The notes under the pieces are model-generated. The model searched no databases, was not told the origin of the DNA, and was given only the letters and a program-made list of their open reading frames with translations. The translations under genes and the position numbers were made by a program. Below, in pieces: positions 51,089 through 59,163 of a DNA stretch of 64,000 bases; position 1 is the first letter of the stretch, and each line of letters starts with the position of its first letter. Origin of the DNA: an uncultured Pseudomonadales bacterium. GTDB lineage: Bacteria; Pseudomonadota; Gammaproteobacteria; Pseudomonadales; Azotimanducaceae. Location of the stretch: positions 3,465,617 to 3,529,616 of the forward strand of contig OX638346.1 in assembly GCA_951813515.1 (NCBI GenBank). The letters are read 5' to 3'.

Positions 51089-51175
51089 GCCCCCCCTGAA
51101 AGGGCTACGCTTCGCGAAAAGACAGCAATGCACAAAGTGGTTTTTCGACTCCGGGAAAGCCCTTTCAGGGGGGGC
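51089..51175. repeat. 18-bp perfect inverted repeat after transposase stop
   Basis: GCCCCCCCTGAAAGGGCT (51089-51106) and its exact complement (51158-51175) enclose 51 bases. The same structure, one pair shorter, is in the remnant at 4870-4955. It has no T-run, so a standard terminator is doubtful. Confidence 0.8.
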
Positions 51176-51449
51176 TTGTGCCACGCTCCAGAAGCCTTGC
51201 CCAAGACCGCCCCGAGCAACTACGATGCCGGCATCGCAACACGTCCAGACCGGCCAGGCCCTCGGCGCAAGCACCCGCCTCGTTCAGGCTCATCTTCTTA
51301 TTGGAAAACGCTCGGGGTCTCAAAGGTCGGCACTGAGCACGTGTGGTTGTCCACCATTACGCCTGGGATAACGCGCCGATGTCTGTTCGCCCTCATTTTG
51401 ACGCCGAAGTGCCATAGACTTGCGCGACACGACACCAGGGGAGATTCCC

Positions 51450-52835
51450 GTGCTCGATACTCGCGTCGCACAATCCGCCATCGACCACGCCATCGCTCTC
51501 GGCGCCGACTTTGCCGAGGTGTTCGTGGAACGCAACAAGGTCAACAACATCGCGACGCTGTCGAACCAGGTCCGGGACGTCGCCTCCGGCATCGATTTCG
51601 GGGTCGGCGTGCGGGTGGTCTACGGCGCCAAGGTGCTCTACGGCTATACCAACAGCACCGAAGCTGACGAACTCAAGCGCATCGTCTCGCAGCTCGCGGC
51701 CAAGGATCGCCGCGACGCGACTGTTGCCACCCAGGCATTCGACTTCCGCACGGCGGCTGATATCCACGGTGCGCGACGGATCCTGAGCAGGGACGCGGAA
51801 GTTCGCGACAAGGTGGGCTATCTGCTTGACGCAGACCGGGCCGCGCGCGCTGCGAGCAACCTGGTATCGCAGACCCAGGGCGCCTGCGGCCAGCGCGAGC
51901 AGGCGGTCGAGATCTTCAACAGCGAGGGGTTGCACATCCGTGACACGCGGCACTACATTCGGACCTCCTTCCAGGTGGTTGCTTCCAACGGTAGCGAGCA
52001 GGCAACAGGGAGGAGGAACGACGGTGGCCTGCAGGGCTGGGAGATCGTCGAGACGCTGGATCCCGCCGAATGCGGCGCTGAGGCGGCAAGGCAGGCGCTC
52101 GTCAATCTGTCGGCGAAGCCCTGTCCGTCCGGGCGGATGCCGGTGGTGATCGGCAACGGCTTCGGCGGTGTGATCTTTCACGAAGCCTGCGGTCATCTCC
52201 TTGAGACCACCTCCGTTGCGAAAAAGGCGTCGGTGTTTCACGACAGGCTTGGCGAGATGATCGCGAATCCGGTGGTGAACGCCGTCGACGACGGAACGCT
52301 GGCGCGGGAGTGGGGCTCCATCAATATCGACGACGAGGGGATGTCCACCGAACGCACCCAGCTCATCAAGAACGGTAGGCTTGTCAACTTCCTCGCCGAC
52401 CGCGTCGGAGCCGCACAAACGTCACTGCCCCGCACCGGCTCCGGCCGCCGCCAGAGCTATCGGTTCGCACCCGCATCGCGGATGCGGAATACGTTCATCG
52501 AACCGGGTACGGCCAGCTTCGACGACATGATCAGGTCTATCGACCGCGGCATATATGCGTCCCACATGGGTGGCGGCTCGGTACAGCCGGGAACCGGCGA
52601 GTTCAATTTCGCCGTTACCGAGGGCTACTACGTGGAGGGCGGGAGGATCCGCCACCCGGTAAAGGCGGCGACCCTGATCAGCACGGGGCCGGACGTGCTG
52701 AAACGCATCTCGATGGTGGGGAGCGACTTCGCCCTGGCGACCGGTATGTGCGGCTCGATCTCGGGACTGGTGCCCACCACGGTGGGTCAGGCAACCATGA
52801 AGGTCGACGACATTCTGGTCGGAGGAAACGCCTGA
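51450..52835 (+). CDS. tldD: Metalloprotease subunit TldD
   Basis: 461 residues from GTG 51450, six bases after GGGGAG (ATG 51420 is an alternative). The zinc site HEACGHLLE lies in GFGGVIFHEACGHLLETT, followed by GSINIDDEG and the C-terminal STGPDVLKRISMVGSDF and GMCGSISGLVPTTVGQATMKV. TldD carries the metal in the TldD/TldE heterodimer, which matures modified peptides such as microcin B17 and degrades CcdA. tldE overlaps its stop by one base. Confidence 0.95.
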   Translation: MLDTRVAQSAIDHAIALGADFAEVFVERNKVNNIATLSNQVRDVASGIDFGVGVRVVYGAKVLYGYTNSTEADELKRIVSQLAAKDRRDATVATQAFDFRTAADIHGARRILSRDAEVRDKVGYLLDADRAARAASNLVSQTQGACGQREQAVEIFNSEGLHIRDTRHYIRTSFQVVASNGSEQATGRRNDGGLQGWEIVETLDPAECGAEAARQALVNLSAKPCPSGRMPVVIGNGFGGVIFHEACGHLLETTSVAKKASVFHDRLGEMIANPVVNAVDDGTLAREWGSINIDDEGMSTERTQLIKNGRLVNFLADRVGAAQTSLPRTGSGRRQSYRFAPASRMRNTFIEPGTASFDDMIRSIDRGIYASHMGGGSVQPGTGEFNFAVTEGYYVEGGRIRHPVKAATLISTGPDVLKRISMVGSDFALATGMCGSISGLVPTTVGQATMKVDDILVGGNA

Positions 52836-54172
52836 TGGTCGCCGCCACCATCGAGGCCGACGCGCGGCGCGTGCTTGACAAGGTCGTTGCGTCCGGCGCG
52901 GAGGGCGACCTCATTGTCGAGGCGGAGTCGTCGCTCTCGCTTTCGGCCCACGCGGGCGAACTCGAAGAGCACAAGGTGAAGTCCACCCGTGTCTACGGCG
53001 TACGGGTGGTCAAGGACGACCGCGCGGGCATCGCCTACAGCGAAGCGGCCGATGCCGACGCCCTCGAATCGATGGTGGAACAGGCGCTGATCAACGCCTC
53101 CTTCGCCCGCGTCGATCCCACCGAGCGGATTGCCACCGGAGATACGGCGCTTGCCACGGACGATGCCGTGCTCTGTCCGGCGGACGCCACGCCGGTGGAG
53201 GCCAAGATCGACGCGGCACTCTATCTCGAGCGCGAACTCACCGCCCGAGACAAGGTCCGCAACGTGCCCCACAATGGCGTGCAGGACGTGACCGCGGAGC
53301 GACACGTCTTTGCCACCACGGGTCGGACGGCGTACAGCAGGAGCCGCGTGTGCAGCGCCTTCGCATACGCGCTCTTGAGCGATGGGGTCAAGGACGCCCT
53401 GGAAGGCGTGCAATGGCACGCACGCAGCTTCGAAGAGATCGACACAGACTGGATCGTCGACGAGACCTACCAGCGGTGTCTCGCCATGCTGCACGGCGAG
53501 GCCATACCGAGTCGACATTATGACGTCCTGTTCGACTTCGAGCGTCAGGCGGAGCTGTTTGCGGCGTTCCGGGACATGTACTCGGCGAAGACCGCCAGGG
53601 ATGGCATCAACCCGATGCGGGACAAGTTGGGAGAGCGCATTGCCGTTGACAAGCTCACCATTCGCGATGCGCCCCTCGAACAGGACGGCCTTGGGTATGC
53701 GCTGTTCGATGATGAGGGGCTGCTCGCCGCAACCACCACGCTTGTCTGCGGCGGCGTCTTGCAGACCCTCGTGCACAATAGTGCGACCGCGTCGTATTTC
53801 GGCGTATCCAATACCGGAAACGCCGCGCGATCCCCGCGATCTGCCCTCGGCGTGGGCTTGCACCAACTCGAAGTCGCGCCAGGCGATGCCGACGAGCCGT
53901 CGCTCACCCGCGGCGAATACCTGGAAATTGTCGATCTGGCCGGCTTGCACTCGGGCTGCAACCCGGTCTCCGGCGATTTCAGTTTTGGCGCCGCCGGGTT
54001 TCTGTGCCGAGACGGCGAACGCATCTGCCCGGTGCGCAACATCACCGTGGCAGGGAATTTCTACGAGATGCTCAACAAGATCGCCGCCATCGGCGACATC
54101 CAGCATTGGAACCCCGAGCGCTCGGCGCTGATGTCGCGCATCCGCTTCGCCGACGTTGCGATCTCCGGTTGA
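52835..54172 (+). CDS. tldE: Metalloprotease subunit TldE/PmbA
   Basis: 445 residues from ATG 52835 (TGATG overlap with tldD). PmbA features: VEAESSLSLSAHAGELEEHKVKSTRVYGVRVV at the start and SGCNPVSGDFSFGAAGF near the end. It has no zinc motif, as expected of the non-catalytic partner. A frame opening at 52748 lies inside tldD and is not used. Confidence 0.93.
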   Translation: MVAATIEADARRVLDKVVASGAEGDLIVEAESSLSLSAHAGELEEHKVKSTRVYGVRVVKDDRAGIAYSEAADADALESMVEQALINASFARVDPTERIATGDTALATDDAVLCPADATPVEAKIDAALYLERELTARDKVRNVPHNGVQDVTAERHVFATTGRTAYSRSRVCSAFAYALLSDGVKDALEGVQWHARSFEEIDTDWIVDETYQRCLAMLHGEAIPSRHYDVLFDFERQAELFAAFRDMYSAKTARDGINPMRDKLGERIAVDKLTIRDAPLEQDGLGYALFDDEGLLAATTTLVCGGVLQTLVHNSATASYFGVSNTGNAARSPRSALGVGLHQLEVAPGDADEPSLTRGEYLEIVDLAGLHSGCNPVSGDFSFGAAGFLCRDGERICPVRNITVAGNFYEMLNKIAAIGDIQHWNPERSALMSRIRFADVAISG

Positions 54173-54182
54173 GTGCCAGGCT

Positions 54183-54548
54183 TCAATCGGACGTAGGTGC
54201 CTCCGGGGCGTCCGCCTCGGTCGCCTCCGGCTCGTCGTCGGCCTGCGGGGTGTCGCTGTCATTCTCAGAGCAGGACCAGCCGAGCCCGCGCAGCTTGTCC
54301 ACGAACTCTTCGAACCTTGCTTCGCAGTAGCCGGCTTCGTTCTCGGCGCGCCAAAGAACCTGCTCGCCTAATTCCTCGGAGGGTTTCGAGTAGCCGATCT
54401 CGCATGGAACGGCCTCGCCGGGACTCTCGTAGCGCAGTTCCACAGTTCTCTCGAGCGACGTCATGGTGCAGGTAACTGTCTTTGCCCAGGCGAACTCGCC
54501 GCCCAGCGCGATCAGGCCGCAGACTGCCAACGTTAGATTTCGCGTCAT
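54183..54548 (-). CDS. Small secreted conserved protein
   Basis: 121 residues from ATG 54548 with a signal peptide (MTRNLTLAVCGLIALGGEFAWA). The mature part has four cysteines (VTCTMTS, VPCEIGYSKPSE, GYCEARFEEFVDKLRGLGWSC), likely disulfide-bonded, and an acidic tail. No known family. Convergent with tldE, 10 bases between them. Confidence 0.65.
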   Translation of the reverse strand: MTRNLTLAVCGLIALGGEFAWAKTVTCTMTSLERTVELRYESPGEAVPCEIGYSKPSEELGEQVLWRAENEAGYCEARFEEFVDKLRGLGWSCSENDSDTPQADDEPEATEADAPEAPTSD

Positions 54549-54739
54549 GGCAATGCTCCTATTGATGCCAAGCCAACGGTCAATTGTGTCACACAGCAGC
54601 ACTTTCATCTGTCGCCACTCATCGTCGGGCAGTGTGGAGAGGCGCTTTGCATAACGATGTCGGTTAGTGCCATAGCAGCCGTCGCCCTGACGGCGCCGTC
54701 TATTGCCTCCGCCCAAGCCCACCCATCACCCCGTCTGAT

Positions 54740-54757
54740 TTGCCGCTAGCACGGCAA
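54740..54757. promoter_or_regulatory. Palindrome upstream of xthA
   Basis: TTGCCG-CTAGCA-CGGCAA, a 6-bp inverted repeat 27 bases before the xthA start. It could be an operator or part of the leader. Confidence 0.3.
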
Positions 54758-54783
54758 GTCGGACGGTCTGATAGGATTCCGGC

Positions 54784-55557
54784 ATGCGTATCGCAACATG
54801 GAACGTGAACGGTCTGCGGGCGCGTCTGGACTTCATCCGCATCTGGTTGGAGCAGCGCCAGCCGGACATCGTGGGCTTGCAGGAGATAAAGGCGGAAGCG
54901 GACGATTTCCCCCATTCGGCATTTGAGGATATGGGGTACGAGACGGTGCTGCACGGTCAGAAGGGATGGAACGGTGTCGCCGTGCTTTCCCGTCTGCCGG
55001 TAGAGGACAGTTTTCGGGGACTGCCCAGCCAGAAGGACATGGGCGCGCGGCTTGTGGGTGCCCGTATTGCGGGGCTGACATTCGTCACCGTCTATTGCCC
55101 GAACGGCAAGTCCCTGGAACATGAAGACTATGGCAGGAAACTTGCGTGGCTGGACGATCTTGCGGCTTTCTGGTCCGGGCAAGGCGCGGAGAAGGGCATC
55201 CTTTGCGGAGATCTCAACGTCGTGCCAAAGCCGGCCGACGGTTGGCGCGGGGAAGAAGCCGACGGGGAGATCTTCCATACGCCTGAAGAAAGGAGGCGGT
55301 TTGACGCGCTGTTGCGCGCTGGACTAGTCGATCTCTTTCGCGAATTGAACCCGGATGCGAGCGCGTTCTCCTGGTGGGACTACCGCGGCGGCGCATTCCG
55401 CTTCGGGCATGGATTGCGGATCGATTTCCTGCTGGCTACGCGGCCGGTACTGGCCCGCGTGACCAAAGTCGAGATAGACCGGGACTTTCGCAAGAAGAAG
55501 GAAGGGCTGACGGCGTCGGATCACGCGCCGGTGATCGCGGATCTCGACTGGGGCTAG
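54784..55557 (+). CDS. xthA: Exodeoxyribonuclease III
   Basis: 257 residues. AP endonuclease/3'-5' exonuclease of base-excision repair. MRIATWNVNGLRARLDF, VGLQEIKAE (metal Glu), LCGDLNVVPKPAD (Asp-Asn), FSWWDYRG and SDHAPVIADL (Asp-His) complete the EEP active site. Confidence 0.95.
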   Translation: MRIATWNVNGLRARLDFIRIWLEQRQPDIVGLQEIKAEADDFPHSAFEDMGYETVLHGQKGWNGVAVLSRLPVEDSFRGLPSQKDMGARLVGARIAGLTFVTVYCPNGKSLEHEDYGRKLAWLDDLAAFWSGQGAEKGILCGDLNVVPKPADGWRGEEADGEIFHTPEERRRFDALLRAGLVDLFRELNPDASAFSWWDYRGGAFRFGHGLRIDFLLATRPVLARVTKVEIDRDFRKKKEGLTASDHAPVIADLDWG

Positions 55558-55590
55558 CCATCACCATCGCGGCGCACTAAGCTAGACGGC

Positions 55591-55830
55591 ATGAGCACAC
55601 TAACTGACGTGATTGGCCTCTTGGAATCGGGAGACTGGCAGACGGCTCATCGGCTCGTTCAGAAGGACTCCTCGCCGCAGGGTTGTTGGGCGCACGGGAT
55701 CGCGCACATCATGGAAGGTGACATGCGCAACGCCGGCCACTGGTATGGACGTGCCGAAAGAGAGTTGCCTGAAGCCTCTGCCGTTGACCAGGAAATCCAG
55801 TTGCTGAAGCAACAACTGGCGTCCGACTAG
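55591..55830 (+). CDS. Small conserved hypothetical protein
   Basis: 79 residues starting at ATG 55591, 33 bases after xthA. Helical, with WAHGIAHIMEGDMRNAGHWYGRAER resembling a single TPR-like pair. It probably shares the xthA mRNA. No known function. Confidence 0.6.
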   Translation: MSTLTDVIGLLESGDWQTAHRLVQKDSSPQGCWAHGIAHIMEGDMRNAGHWYGRAERELPEASAVDQEIQLLKQQLASD

Positions 55831-55842
55831 GCGAGCTGGGAA

Positions 55843-55866
55843 GGGCCACGGGCGGCGCCGAAAGGC
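55843..55866 (+). repeat. REP-like intergenic repeat, copy 1
   Basis: GGGCCACGGGCGGCGCCGAA between two convergent genes (the 79-aa gene and mnmH). Related copies are at 57086-57118 (inverted) and 60757-60788. Confidence 0.5.
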
Positions 55867-55896
55867 GACGTCCGTGCGTCTGCGACGGATCGCGAG

Positions 55897-56958
55897 TCAG
55901 CCTGTCCCGATGGCGGGCGTCTTGAGGTACTCCAGGACGGCATCGCGGTTGCCGCGGAAGACGATGCGTTCCCGTTTATTGCTGAGTTGGTAGTCATACA
56001 GCGGGTCGTAGTACCAGTCGAGAAGCATGCCGATCCAGGCGCGATGCGCATCGGCGTCCCCGTTTTCGAAGGCGCGGCGCATCTGTGCGCGAACCTGCGC
56101 GTGGCGGTCGCCGCCAAGGCGGCGACGTATATTGTCGAGTGAAGTCTCGAGCGCCTCTGGCAGATGTTCGGGATCGTCGGCGTCGGCGACGTACTCCCGG
56201 TAGATATTGTCGATCCGCGCGGGCTGGTCGGACTCGACGAGGGCGATAGGGGAGGCCTGCATGCCCCGGTAGACTTTCTCCGGAATGGCGAGGCGGCCAA
56301 TCGTTCGGCTCTCGTCCTCGACAACGGTAGGCGTGGAGCATCGCCGCAGGAGTTCGACCGCCAGCGCATTCTCGAAACTGATCGGTGTGGGTTGCGGCGT
56401 GCCGCGCTTGCCAAATGCGGATCCACGATGATTCGCAAGGGCCTCGAGATCGACGCTGTCGGGCACCTGATTCACCACGTCGGTCTTGCCGACGCCGGTT
56501 CGTCCCCCGACGACAAACCATTCGCGTTGGCGGTTCAGCGTATCGATACAGAATTGCCTCAAGGATCTGTACCCGCCGTGGATGCGTGGCGCATGCCGTC
56601 CCGTATCTGCGAGCCACTGCTGCACCGTCTCGGACCGTAACCCGCCGCGCCAGCAATACAGCAGGGTATCCGGATGCTCGTCGACCACCTCTTGCCACGT
56701 TGCCAGCCTCGCCGCTTTCACGTCCCCGGAGATCAGGGCATTGCCGAGCGCCATTGCGGCCTCGCGTCCGCCGGATTTGTAGCGAATGCCGACCTTCTCG
56801 CGCTCGGCATCGGTCATAAGCGGCAGGCTTACTGACGTCGGGAAGGCCCCGCGCCGGAACTCCGTCGGCGAGCGGAGATCGATGAGTGGCGCGCCGAGGA
56901 CAAGCGCGGCGGCATAGTCCGAAACCGACCGCACGACAGGATCTCCGCTAGTCCGCAT
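55897..56958 (-). CDS. mnmH: tRNA 2-selenouridine synthase
   Basis: 353 residues. The N-terminal rhodanese domain has active Cys102 in YCWRGGLRSE. The C-terminal P-loop domain has GGRTGVGKT at 151-159. It converts 2-thiouridine to 2-selenouridine at the wobble base of tRNA-Glu/Gln/Lys through a geranyl intermediate, using selenophosphate from SelD. Its presence shows that the host makes selenophosphate, which also supports Sec decoding at 27250. selD is not in the window. Confidence 0.93.
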   Translation of the reverse strand: MRTSGDPVVRSVSDYAAALVLGAPLIDLRSPTEFRRGAFPTSVSLPLMTDAEREKVGIRYKSGGREAAMALGNALISGDVKAARLATWQEVVDEHPDTLLYCWRGGLRSETVQQWLADTGRHAPRIHGGYRSLRQFCIDTLNRQREWFVVGGRTGVGKTDVVNQVPDSVDLEALANHRGSAFGKRGTPQPTPISFENALAVELLRRCSTPTVVEDESRTIGRLAIPEKVYRGMQASPIALVESDQPARIDNIYREYVADADDPEHLPEALETSLDNIRRRLGGDRHAQVRAQMRRAFENGDADAHRAWIGMLLDWYYDPLYDYQLSNKRERIVFRGNRDAVLEYLKTPAIGTG

Positions 56959-56991
56959 ATCTCACCAAGGGCCGCGATGATCGCGCAGGAT

Positions 56992-57073
56992 TTTTTTCGC
57001 GTGCGGGTGCTCGCGAGCGGAAACATAGCCGCCGCTTATGGTGTAGCAAGCATGTGCCCGCACGCGGAAAAAA
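56992..57073. repeat. Long inverted repeat upstream of mnmH
   Basis: TTTTTTCGCGTGCGGG (56992-57007) and CCCGCACGCGGAAAAAA (57057-57073) pair over 16 bases with one bulge, with about 49 bases between them and the palindrome GCTCGCGAGC inside. It lies in the leader of mnmH, after the SEL1 gene stop. The T and A runs are part of the stem, so it is not a standard terminator on either strand. Confidence 0.6.
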
Positions 57074-57085
57074 GTGCCCCACAGT

Positions 57086-57118
57086 CGGCCCCTTCGGCGC
57101 CGCCCGTGGCCCGGCCTC
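57086..57118 (-). repeat. REP-like intergenic repeat, copy 2
   Basis: The reverse complement reads GGCCGGGCCACGGGCGGCGC followed by CGAAGGGGCCG. It is between mnmH and the SEL1 lipoprotein gene. It differs from copy 3 by two bases over about 30. Confidence 0.5.
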
Positions 57119-57237
57119 ACCGTGCGAGGGCGCGGCAGCGCAGTCTGTACCCGGCAGAACCTCCACGAAACGAGTGCACCTGATTGAGGCGCAACAACAA
57201 TCAATCACTCGACAAGCGCCTTGGTGATATATGCGGG

Positions 57238-58968
57238 CTACGGAATCAGTTCGATGATGGTGCGCCCGGCTTCAAATGCCTGGAGGTGTTCGCGCAGGAT
57301 ATCGATCGTGTCATCGTCGATCTGCTGAGCGTTCGCTTCGTCGAGCGCTTCCCGCTGCAACTCGATGGCACGCTCGAAGTCGCCGTTGGCGGCATAGGCG
57401 GCGGCCCAGGTGTCGATATATGCGGGTTCGCCGCGTGCGCTCTCGTTTTCGGTCATGACGTGATCCATGATCTGCAAGGCATAACGTTCGTCGCGAAGCC
57501 GCTCGAGATTCGACACCGCGAGCGTCCACGCCACGTCATTGACGATCCTCGCATGCGATGGCGACACCGCAACCGCAGATCTGAACCATGATCGGGCCTT
57601 TCTATAGTTGCGCCTGACGTGGACGCCCTTCGCGAACAGGTTTCCGAGCTGGACCCTCGCGTCCGCGCAAGGCACACGAAGGTCTTCGCAGGTCCTGCCG
57701 TTGTTGGCTAGCCCGGTGAGCCACCGGTAGGCCTGGTCGGTAAAGGCCTTGTCGATGTCCTCGCGCATGAGGAAGCGCGCATAGTCGACCTTGGCAACCG
57801 CATTGTCGAGAGATGCGGCGCGCCGATAGTATCTTTCGCTCCTGTCGTAGTCCGATTGGGCAGGTGGGTCCGAGGCCTCGAACCATCGGGCGAGGAAGAG
57901 GCAGGCTGCCGAATTGTCGAGATCGGCGGCCTGATCAATCAGTTCCAGACCACGATCGCGAAGCTCGCTGCCGTACACGCCCCAGGCGTATAGCCTTCCC
58001 AACTCGAACATGGCTTCATCGGAACCGATGTCGATTCCGAGCTCGTAGTTGCGGACCACTTCGAGCTGCACAGCCTCCCGCTCCGGTCCCGGCGGCGCGT
58101 TCACGGCCTTGGACCAGTAGGCTCTCGCAAGCATCAGGTGCGCGATCAGGTTGCCGCTTCTGCTTGCGGTCGCGAGCAAATCCATCGCTTGGTCCAGCAT
58201 GTCCTCGTCCCGCCTGAGCGAACCGAGAAACGTCTGTGCCGCGGAGTCGTTTGCCCGGGCAAGGGCAAGAATGATGCGGACGGGATGAAAATCATCCTCT
58301 ACCTGCGCCTCTTGAAGCCATTCGGCGTAGACGGCATCCAGATCGAAGTAAACGTTTTCGATGGGGCCCTCGGCGGGTTTTGCGGCGACCCTCAGAAGCA
58401 GAGGGGTCTCATCCATGAGAAGGTACATCGAGCCGACGGGAGTGCGCCCGGTGGCAAACAGGTAAGCGTTCGGTTCGGCCGGAGATATGACGGGCAGGGG
58501 CGATTCGAGCGTGCCCTTGGCGACATCATCCATGCTGGTGCGGATTCTGTTGACCCACTCCCTGTGTTCCGCGGCAGTGTCTTCGCGTTCCAGGTAGGAA
58601 TAGAAAGTCGCCAGGGCGTGGTGTCCGGTGAGGCTCCCGGGATACCGATCAACTATCGCGGAACCAAGCGGACCCAACCGCAAGGGTTCTTCTTCTATCA
58701 GGTGGATGGCCTGGCTTTCGAGGCTCGAAATCTCCTGCAGTCGTTCGGAAAAATCCGGGGCGGCAACGAATGCCGCTCTCAGCGTCGCCGCATTCACGTC
58801 CTCGCCAGCCCTGATCGCCGCTGCCAGTTCGTCATAGGTCGGGACCACGTTGGTGGCGCAGCCGGCGCACAGCAACGCGCTGGCGACGAACGAAATCACG
58901 CCATGCCACGGGGCGCGGCGTTGTTGCTTCCGCCGGTCTGCGGCAGGTGTCGTCGGGGTTCGATCCAT
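57238..58968 (-). CDS. SEL1/TPR-repeat lipoprotein
   Basis: 576 residues from ATG 58968 (the frame is open to 59145). A lipobox LLCAGC near residue 36 is preceded by a basic N-region and hydrophobic stretch. The body holds SEL1-type repeats (IAHLMLARAYWSKAV, AMFELGRLYAWGVYG, AACLFLARWFEAS, ARVQLGNLFAKGVHVRRNYRKARSWF). Probably an outer-membrane-anchored scaffold in the periplasm; partner unknown. Confidence 0.8.
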   Translation of the reverse strand: MDRTPTTPAADRRKQQRRAPWHGVISFVASALLCAGCATNVVPTYDELAAAIRAGEDVNAATLRAAFVAAPDFSERLQEISSLESQAIHLIEEEPLRLGPLGSAIVDRYPGSLTGHHALATFYSYLEREDTAAEHREWVNRIRTSMDDVAKGTLESPLPVISPAEPNAYLFATGRTPVGSMYLLMDETPLLLRVAAKPAEGPIENVYFDLDAVYAEWLQEAQVEDDFHPVRIILALARANDSAAQTFLGSLRRDEDMLDQAMDLLATASRSGNLIAHLMLARAYWSKAVNAPPGPEREAVQLEVVRNYELGIDIGSDEAMFELGRLYAWGVYGSELRDRGLELIDQAADLDNSAACLFLARWFEASDPPAQSDYDRSERYYRRAASLDNAVAKVDYARFLMREDIDKAFTDQAYRWLTGLANNGRTCEDLRVPCADARVQLGNLFAKGVHVRRNYRKARSWFRSAVAVSPSHARIVNDVAWTLAVSNLERLRDERYALQIMDHVMTENESARGEPAYIDTWAAAYAANGDFERAIELQREALDEANAQQIDDDTIDILREHLQAFEAGRTIIELIP

Positions 58969-59163
58969 GGCACGCGCGTAGTGTAGCGCATCCTCCTGAT
59001 AGCGCTGACCGTCTGGCGTTCGAATCGCAGTAGCGCGAGCGTTTTCCCGAGACATCTGCGGTGTTTTTTTCCCAACACGCGAGGATTGAACACCCGCGCA
59101 TCTTGAACGGGATGAGGCCGATCTCGATAATACGCGTTTACACACCTCAATAGGCCCAATACG

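Larger units (their letters stand above)
49758..51309 (+). mobile_element. Insertion sequence, integrase-core (ISNCY/IS481-like)
   Basis: About 1552 bases. Imperfect terminal repeats: left GTTTCCAA…AGATGAGCCTGGAC, right (reverse complement) GTTTTCCAA…AGATGAGCCTGAAC. It contains one frameshifted transposase gene and a long 3' inverted repeat. A truncated inverted copy lies at 4737-5224. It inserted between the MoxR gene and tldD, about 140 bases before tldD. No clear target duplication was seen. Confidence 0.85.

Noticed and set aside
49869..51371. 500-aa ORF over the IS
   Set aside because: Wrong frame of the transposase gene; low-complexity Arg/Ala/Pro translation caused by high GC.
52787..54262. 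491-aa antisense ORF
   Set aside because: Antisense to tldE, which is unambiguous on the plus strand.
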